Of a stretch of DNA of 26,120 nt, positions 21,713-26,120 are shown piece by piece. This stretch comes from Candidatus Gastranaerophilales bacterium (GTDB lineage Bacteria > Cyanobacteriota > Vampirovibrionia > Gastranaerophilales > Gastranaerophilaceae). The first letter of the stretch is position 1; each line of letters opens with the position of its first letter. The DNA lies in NCBI GenBank assembly GCA_944326625.1, contig CALVER010000003.1:1-26120 (forward strand), written 5' to 3'. A model generated the notes under the pieces. It was not told the origin of the DNA and searched no databases. It worked only from the letters and a program-made list of their open reading frames with translations. The position numbers and the translations under genes are program-made.

Positions 21713-23038
21713 TTATTTTGATTCAACCTTTTGTTTTTTAGGCGCAACGATTTCCACACTGTTATTAGCAACAAGAAAATTTCTTACTTTATCATTCAAC
21801 GCCTGCTGAGAAATTGATCCGAGCGCTTCGGGATTTTGGCCTATTTGCTTGATAATATCAGGCTGCTGCAAGCCGTAAATTGCTGAAAGTTCTGCAAATT
21901 TATGCTCCAAATCTTTCGGTTCAAGTTTAATATTTTCAGCTTTGGCGATTTTGTCAATAACAAGAGAATTTTTAATTCTGCGCAAAGCATCCTCTTTCAA
22001 GGTTTCTTCCAAATGATCAACACCGCCCTGAGATTTTACAAGAGTATCCCAGTCAATTCCCTGATAAGCAAGTCTTTGTTTATAATCCGCTTTTAAAGAT
22101 TCGACTTCTCTTGCCACCATAGATTCAGGAATATCAACCTTTGAAGATTCAATAACCGTTTTGAAAAGTTCGTTTTCGGTATTTTGTTTATTAGTTCTTT
22201 CTCTTTGTGCTTCCAAATACTTTTTAATATCGGCTTTTAAATCATCAACGGTTTTAAAAGGCCCGACTTTTTGTGCAAAAGAATCATTCAATTCCGGCAG
22301 AATTCTTTCCTTAATTTCATGAATTTTAATTTTGAAAACAGCTGGCTGACCTTTCAATTTTTCGTCATGGTATTCATCCGGAAATTTAACATTAATTTCA
22401 AATTCATCATTTACGCTTTTGCCGACGATTTGTTCGGCGAAACCTGGGATAAAGTTTGAATTGCCCAAATCCAATGCATAATTTTTACCTTCGCCACCTG
22501 CAATTTTTTCACCGTTTGCAAAGCCTTCAAAATCAATAACTGCAGTATCAGTGTCATTCGCAGGTCTGTCAACAACCAATTCCATTGTGGAATGCTGTTT
22601 CAAAAGATTATCCAATGATTTTTGTTCCGCATCTTCGGGGATAGGAGAATCATCCACTTTCAAATTCAAACCTTTATAATCGCCAAGAGTAACTTCGGGG
22701 CGTATTTCAACTTTTACGTTAACCGTCAAATCTTTACCGACTTCAAAATCATAAGAAGTGATTGAAGGCTGGGTAATAACATCCAGATTATTTTCCTGAA
22801 TTGCCTGGGAAAGTGTTTTCGGCATCAGTGATTCAATTGCTTCAATTTTAATTCTTTCAGTACCGACATGTTTTTCAACAATTGCACGCGGCGCTTTTCC
22901 TTTTCTGAATCCGTCTATATTTACATACTGCGCAATTTTTGAAGCAGCCTTGTTATAAGCATCTGCCGCTTCTTTGGCAGGAATCACAATATCCAAATCA
23001 ACTACATTATCTTTTCCGTTTTTTAAAGTAACTTTCAT
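21713..23038 (-). CDS. tig: Trigger factor
   Basis: Ribosome-bound chaperone and prolyl isomerase acting on nascent chains at the exit tunnel. The 441-residue protein has the ribosome-binding signature G-F-R-K-G-K-A-P (43-50), the FKBP-type isomerase domain (about 160-245: D-F-E-G-F, F-I-P-G-F-A-E-Q-I-V-G, F-P-D-E-Y-H) and the C-terminal helical chaperone arms, ending in a lysine-rich tail. AAGGAAAGAGACAG precedes ATG 23038. It heads the tig-clpP-clpX-polA run and has a recognisable promoter. The gap to clpP is 39 bases with no terminator. Confidence 0.97.
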   Translation of the reverse strand: MKVTLKNGKDNVVDLDIVIPAKEAADAYNKAASKIAQYVNIDGFRKGKAPRAIVEKHVGTERIKIEAIESLMPKTLSQAIQENNLDVITQPSITSYDFEVGKDLTVNVKVEIRPEVTLGDYKGLNLKVDDSPIPEDAEQKSLDNLLKQHSTMELVVDRPANDTDTAVIDFEGFANGEKIAGGEGKNYALDLGNSNFIPGFAEQIVGKSVNDEFEINVKFPDEYHDEKLKGQPAVFKIKIHEIKERILPELNDSFAQKVGPFKTVDDLKADIKKYLEAQRERTNKQNTENELFKTVIESSKVDIPESMVAREVESLKADYKQRLAYQGIDWDTLVKSQGGVDHLEETLKEDALRRIKNSLVIDKIAKAENIKLEPKDLEHKFAELSAIYGLQQPDIIKQIGQNPEALGSISQQALNDKVRNFLVANNSVEIVAPKKQKVESK

Positions 23039-23076
23039 CTGTCTCTTTCCTTATATATTTACATGTATCTTTCCAA

Positions 23077-23104
23077 ATTATACATCAAAAAAGAATATGT
23101 GCAA
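23077..23104 (-). promoter_or_regulatory. Promoter of the tig operon
   Basis: On the minus strand TTGCAC (23099-23104), 16 bases, TATAAT (23077-23082). The RNA start near 23070 leaves about 30 bases of leader including AAGGAAAGAG. Confidence 0.55.
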
Positions 23105-23156
23105 GTCATTCAAAGGGATGAAATATAATAACAACGGTATCAGGGATGTAAAAAAA

Positions 23157-23185
23157 TTAACATGCTAAAACTTTTATGATACAAT
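23157..23185 (+). promoter_or_regulatory. Promoter of the DUF374 gene, leaderless arrangement
   Basis: TTAACA (23157-23162), 17 bases, extended -10 TGA-TACAAT (23180-23185), then seven bases and ATG 23193. The start of RNA should fall at or one base before ATG, and no Shine-Dalgarno site is present. Confidence 0.65.
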
Positions 23186-23192
23186 AGACATT

Positions 23193-23864
23193 ATGGTCAG
23201 GTTAATAAACAACTCCAATATAGATAAACTTGCGGCAATCGTTAATAAAATATTGGTGCTGCAAAGATTTTTCACACATATTATTGAAATAGATAATCCT
23301 CAAGTCAAACCATGTATATATGCAATGTGGCACGAAAACCAATTTTGCATATACGGAATAGAAGATAGGGCACATTTGAATGTCTTAATAAGCAATTCGG
23401 CGGACGGAGAGATTATTGCAAGAACTGTAGAAGATTGGGGGTTCAAAGTAGTGAGAGGTTCCTCTGCCAGAAAAGGCTGCGTAACCTCAACAATGCAGCT
23501 TATTACAAGACTTAAGGAAGGTGAATGCGCCGCATTGATGGTAGACGGGCCGCACGGGCCTTTACATAAAGTCAAAAAAGGCGCCTATACACTTGCAAAA
23601 GAAACAGGAGCGCCAATTGTTCCGGTTCACTGGTATTCAAAAGAAAAAACATTCATAACGCTTCCTTCCTGGGACAAAATGAAAACACCTTTCGGCAAAT
23701 GCAACATTATCAATCTTTACGGAGACCCTATATACGTTAAACCGGAAGACGACGAAAAAGAAATTGCCGAGAGGCTGAAAGCTTCTTTTGCAGAACTTGA
23801 AAAACGTGCGCCTGAAGAATTTGATAAGGCTAAAAAATTGAAATTATGGAAAAAAAGAAAATAA
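23193..23864 (+). CDS. DUF374 lysophospholipid acyltransferase family protein
   Basis: DUF374 proteins belong to the LPLAT acyltransferase superfamily and are found near lipid A/Kdo genes in other bacteria; the exact acceptor is not established. The 223-residue protein shows M-W-H-E-N-Q (45-50), S-N-S-A-D-G-E-I-I-A (67-76), R-G-S-S-A-R-K-G (88-95) and D-G-P-H-G-P (about 118-123), all family hallmarks. It has no long hydrophobic helix, so it is probably a peripheral inner-membrane protein facing the cytoplasm. The C-terminus is very lysine-rich. Its last 19 bases overlap the nitrilase gene. Its presence suggests an outer membrane with glycolipids. Confidence 0.88.
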   Translation: MVRLINNSNIDKLAAIVNKILVLQRFFTHIIEIDNPQVKPCIYAMWHENQFCIYGIEDRAHLNVLISNSADGEIIARTVEDWGFKVVRGSSARKGCVTSTMQLITRLKEGECAALMVDGPHGPLHKVKKGAYTLAKETGAPIVPVHWYSKEKTFITLPSWDKMKTPFGKCNIINLYGDPIYVKPEDDEKEIAERLKASFAELEKRAPEEFDKAKKLKLWKKRK

Positions 23865-24658
23865 AGATTACAGCGGTTCAGATGTGCGCCGCAATCGGAG
23901 ACAAAAAATCCAATTTTGAAAAAATTTTGAGACTTGTAGCCTTAATCGACAACACCGATGTGATTGTTTTGCCTGAAGTATGGACTGTCGGCTGGTCTTG
24001 TAAAGATTTCAGGCAAAGTGCGGAATATCTTGAAAATTCCGAAACAATTGAATTTTTATCAAACCTAGCAAAAGCTAAAAACGCAAACATTATCGGCGGA
24101 AGCTTTATCCGAAAAACTGACGAAAAAACTTATTACAATACCTGTCCCGTAATTGACAAACAGGGGACATTAAAAGCATTGTATGACAAAAATCATCTTT
24201 ATTCTTATTACGGATGTAATGAAGGGAAATATATAACAGCAGGCCAAAATCCTGTTATGGTAAACCTTGACGGGATAAATTTCGGGCTTACAATCTGCTA
24301 TGACATACGCTTTCCCGAAATTTACAGAGCTTACAGAAAATCCGGTGCGGATATTATGGTCAACTGTGCGGCTTGGGCGTCCTCAAAACCTATTCCTTGG
24401 GAGATGATGACAAAATCAAGAGCCGTTGAAAACCAGACATTTATGGTCGCCGTAAACCAATTCGGCCCTATGAACAACAATGAAACAAATCTTGGACATT
24501 CAAGAATTATTGATTATAATGGAAATGTACTTTCTGAAATTCTTTCAGGCGAAGGGGTTATCCATACCGAATTAGATATTGAAGAAATGTACGAATTCAG
24601 GGAAAAATGTACTGTGTTAAATGATATTAAAGAGTCTTATGAGGTAAAATCCGTATGA
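23846..24658 (+). CDS. Nitrilase-superfamily carbon-nitrogen hydrolase (omega-amidase-like)
   Basis: Members hydrolyse amide or nitrile C-N bonds through a Glu-Lys-Cys triad. The 270-residue protein shows all three: Glu44 in L-P-E-V-W, Lys115 in Y-D-K-N-H-L-Y, and Cys151 in I-C-Y-D-I-R-F-P-E. The H-L-Y and R-F-P-E context fits the omega-amidase (YafV/Nit2) group, which clears alpha-ketoglutaramate or ketosuccinamate, but substrate cannot be set from sequence alone. Its ATG (23846) lies inside the end of the upstream gene, and its stop overlaps the next start by four bases (ATGA), so all three genes are translationally coupled. It has no signal peptide and is cytoplasmic. Confidence 0.9.
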   Translation: MEKKKIKITAVQMCAAIGDKKSNFEKILRLVALIDNTDVIVLPEVWTVGWSCKDFRQSAEYLENSETIEFLSNLAKAKNANIIGGSFIRKTDEKTYYNTCPVIDKQGTLKALYDKNHLYSYYGCNEGKYITAGQNPVMVNLDGINFGLTICYDIRFPEIYRAYRKSGADIMVNCAAWASSKPIPWEMMTKSRAVENQTFMVAVNQFGPMNNNETNLGHSRIIDYNGNVLSEILSGEGVIHTELDIEEMYEFREKCTVLNDIKESYEVKSV

Positions 24659-25995
24659 AAAAATTTATAAATCTTTTATTTGCGATTATGTTAACCGTCA
24701 GCACTGCAAATGCTGCAAGCATTAATAAGGCTGTTGCCGAGTCAGGAATAAATAAAGGCGCGGTATCCGTTTCCGTAAAAGACATTAAAACGGGAAAAAC
24801 TCTTTATGAACTTAACAGCGATAAACCTGTTCCGCCGGCTTCCACATTGAAAGTTGTGACGCTGGCGTCCGCGCTGAATGAATTAGGCAAAGATTATGAG
24901 TTTTCAACCGAACTTTATAAAAATTCAAATAATGAACTGATTTTAAAACTAGGCGCAGATCCTTTTTTAAACGCAAAAGATTTGAAAACCCTTTTGAGAG
25001 CCGCAAGAGAACAAAATATTATTGAACCCGAAGCATTTTACATAGATGATACAATCATTGATAAAACTGAATGGGGCGAAGGCTGGCAGTGGGACGACGA
25101 TTTAAACCCTCTTATGCCGAAATTCAGCGCCTATAATATTGATAACAATCTTTTAAAAATAACTGTTGAACCGACTTTTAAAGGCGCTCCGGCAGAAATT
25201 AAACTCGACGTATTTTACCCGACGACTTTTGTAAACCTTGTAACAACAGGCGGGACTAACAACGTAAAAATAAGCCGAAATAACAATATCGCACCTGATG
25301 TTTTAAACATTGAAGGAACCGTTTCAAAACGCGAACAAATTGAAATTCCGATAAATCATCTTAAAAGATACTTTGTTTTAAGGCTTGAGGACGCCATTAA
25401 ATCGGAAAAAATAGAATACTACGGGAATTTTACAAATAAAAAACTTTCCGCACAAAACATTTCAAGTATTTCCAAAATCACAAACCCTATAGAAAAAGCG
25501 GTCAACGCAATAATGCTGGACAGCAATAATATGGCTGCGGAAACCGTATTCAAAATTGCGGGAGGACATTATGCAAAAACTTCCGGCAGTGCGGAAGCAG
25601 CAATAAAAATGTTAATGGATTACTGCGGAAAACTCGGAGTTAATACGCAAAATATAAGGATTGTCGACGGCAGCGGAGTCTCAAAAAACAACCTTGTAAC
25701 AACGGACTTTATGACATCATTTTTAATTTCGCAATATCAAAATGATGCTGAATACAAAGAGATGTTTGCATCAGCAGGAGAAGGAACTTTAAAAAACAGA
25801 ATGCTCTATTTCGGCGACAACCTTAAAGCTAAAACAGGAACTCTCTCTGATGTCAGCGCAATTGCCGGATATCTTAAAACAGCGAAAGGAAATCTCGTGG
25901 CTTTTGATATCATAATTAATGACCCGAATTCCAAAACGCCCGATAAAAAAATGCTTGAAGAATATATCTTAAGAGCTATTCATACATCATATTAA
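24655..25995 (+). CDS. dacB: D-alanyl-D-alanine carboxypeptidase/endopeptidase (PBP4 type, family S13)
   Basis: PBP4-type enzymes trim pentapeptides and cut peptide cross-links in the periplasm. The 446-residue protein has a signal peptide (cut after A-N-A at about 20) and the three penicillin-binding motifs: S-T-L-K with Ser63 and Lys66, S-N-N at 290-292, and K-T-G at 393-395. The insertion between the first two motifs is shorter than in the 477-residue E. coli protein. It starts inside the nitrilase stop (ATGA) and is the last gene of the operon. Its TAA overlaps the stop of a convergent ORF. With LCP, GatD and GtrA it adds to the envelope genes of this window. Confidence 0.92.
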   Translation: MKKFINLLFAIMLTVSTANAASINKAVAESGINKGAVSVSVKDIKTGKTLYELNSDKPVPPASTLKVVTLASALNELGKDYEFSTELYKNSNNELILKLGADPFLNAKDLKTLLRAAREQNIIEPEAFYIDDTIIDKTEWGEGWQWDDDLNPLMPKFSAYNIDNNLLKITVEPTFKGAPAEIKLDVFYPTTFVNLVTTGGTNNVKISRNNNIAPDVLNIEGTVSKREQIEIPINHLKRYFVLRLEDAIKSEKIEYYGNFTNKKLSAQNISSISKITNPIEKAVNAIMLDSNNMAAETVFKIAGGHYAKTSGSAEAAIKMLMDYCGKLGVNTQNIRIVDGSGVSKNNLVTTDFMTSFLISQYQNDAEYKEMFASAGEGTLKNRMLYFGDNLKAKTGTLSDVSAIAGYLKTAKGNLVAFDIIINDPNSKTPDKKMLEEYILRAIHTSY

Positions 25996-26120
25996 AATAT
26001 TTTTATTGGTTCTTTAACAATCATTCTGCAATCGTGGGTTACGTCTTTGCAGATATCATACTGAACTTTATCTCCGCAGTATTTCGCACTTTTTATATAT
26101 CCCGTTGCACATGCTGCGCT
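25992..26120 (-). CDS. 3' end of a cysteine-rich protein, partial
   Basis: A minus-strand frame is open from the right edge to TAA at 25992-25994, giving 42 residues with four cysteines (spacing about 12, 8 and 7 residues) and ending C-R-M-I-V-K-E-P-I-K-I-F. No family can be named from this piece. The cysteines could be disulfides or metal ligands. The stop overlaps the dacB stop by three bases, the same tight convergent layout as at 16474-16477. The start lies outside the window. Confidence 0.5.
   Translation of the reverse strand, partial: SAACATGYIKSAKYCGDKVQYDICKDVTHDCRMIVKEPIKIF

Overview
The window looks like a chromosomal segment of an AT-rich, didermal, pilus-bearing bacterium. My best guess is a gut Vampirovibrionia/Gastranaerophilales (Melainabacteria) lineage. 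That is inference from the gene mix: a long type IV pilin-like protein with a cysteine-rich C-terminal half, a DUF374 acyltransferase, LCP and LemA proteins, ThyX instead of ThyA, and CHASE2-GGDEF signalling. No 16S gene or species marker is present.

Layout. Positions 1-600 (minus strand) hold a promoter, a Shine-Dalgarno site and a short prepilin-type leader with a run of nine G, followed by a long open frame made of palindromic intergenic repeats. On the plus strand, 685-3406 holds mgtE and an LCP-family gene, 3467-4120 lemA, 4160-4308 two tRNA-Arg genes, and 4341-5804 a membrane-anchored pectate-lyase-like protein ending at a good terminator. On the minus strand, 6047-8073 reads rpmE, terminator, thyX, pilin. 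The pilin is again split by a run of nine G. On the plus strand, 8290-13690 holds a small unknown ORF, a CHASE2-GGDEF protein, a secreted protein, a TPR protein and proS. Positions 13724-14865 (minus) hold a GtrA-like gene and gatD, divergent from tatD-tlyA (14910-16477). Positions 16474-23038 (minus) hold the tig-clpP-clpX-polA run with a small secreted protein at its end. Positions 23193-25995 (plus) hold a DUF374 acyltransferase, a nitrilase-family amidase and a PBP4-type D-Ala-D-Ala carboxypeptidase. A partial cysteine-rich minus-strand ORF crosses the right edge.

Most genes are housekeeping: translation (proS, rpmE, tRNAs, tlyA), DNA repair and precursors (polA, thyX), protein quality control (tig, clpP, clpX) and envelope (LCP, gatD, GtrA, DUF374, PBP4). 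The most unusual signal is a pair of minus-strand leaders at 542-589 and 7024-7071. Both have a Shine-Dalgarno site, ATG, exactly nine codons, exactly nine G, and a stop at codon 16. In both, a one-base shift at the G run (-1 ribosomal shift, slippage on the transcript, or a change of tract length to 10 or 7) opens a long frame through a shared R-x-N-K-G-F prepilin motif. This looks like a length-variable or slippage-controlled pilin leader present in at least two copies. A second theme is that four genes without a Shine-Dalgarno site have a -10 box 6-7 bases before ATG, which predicts leaderless mRNAs.
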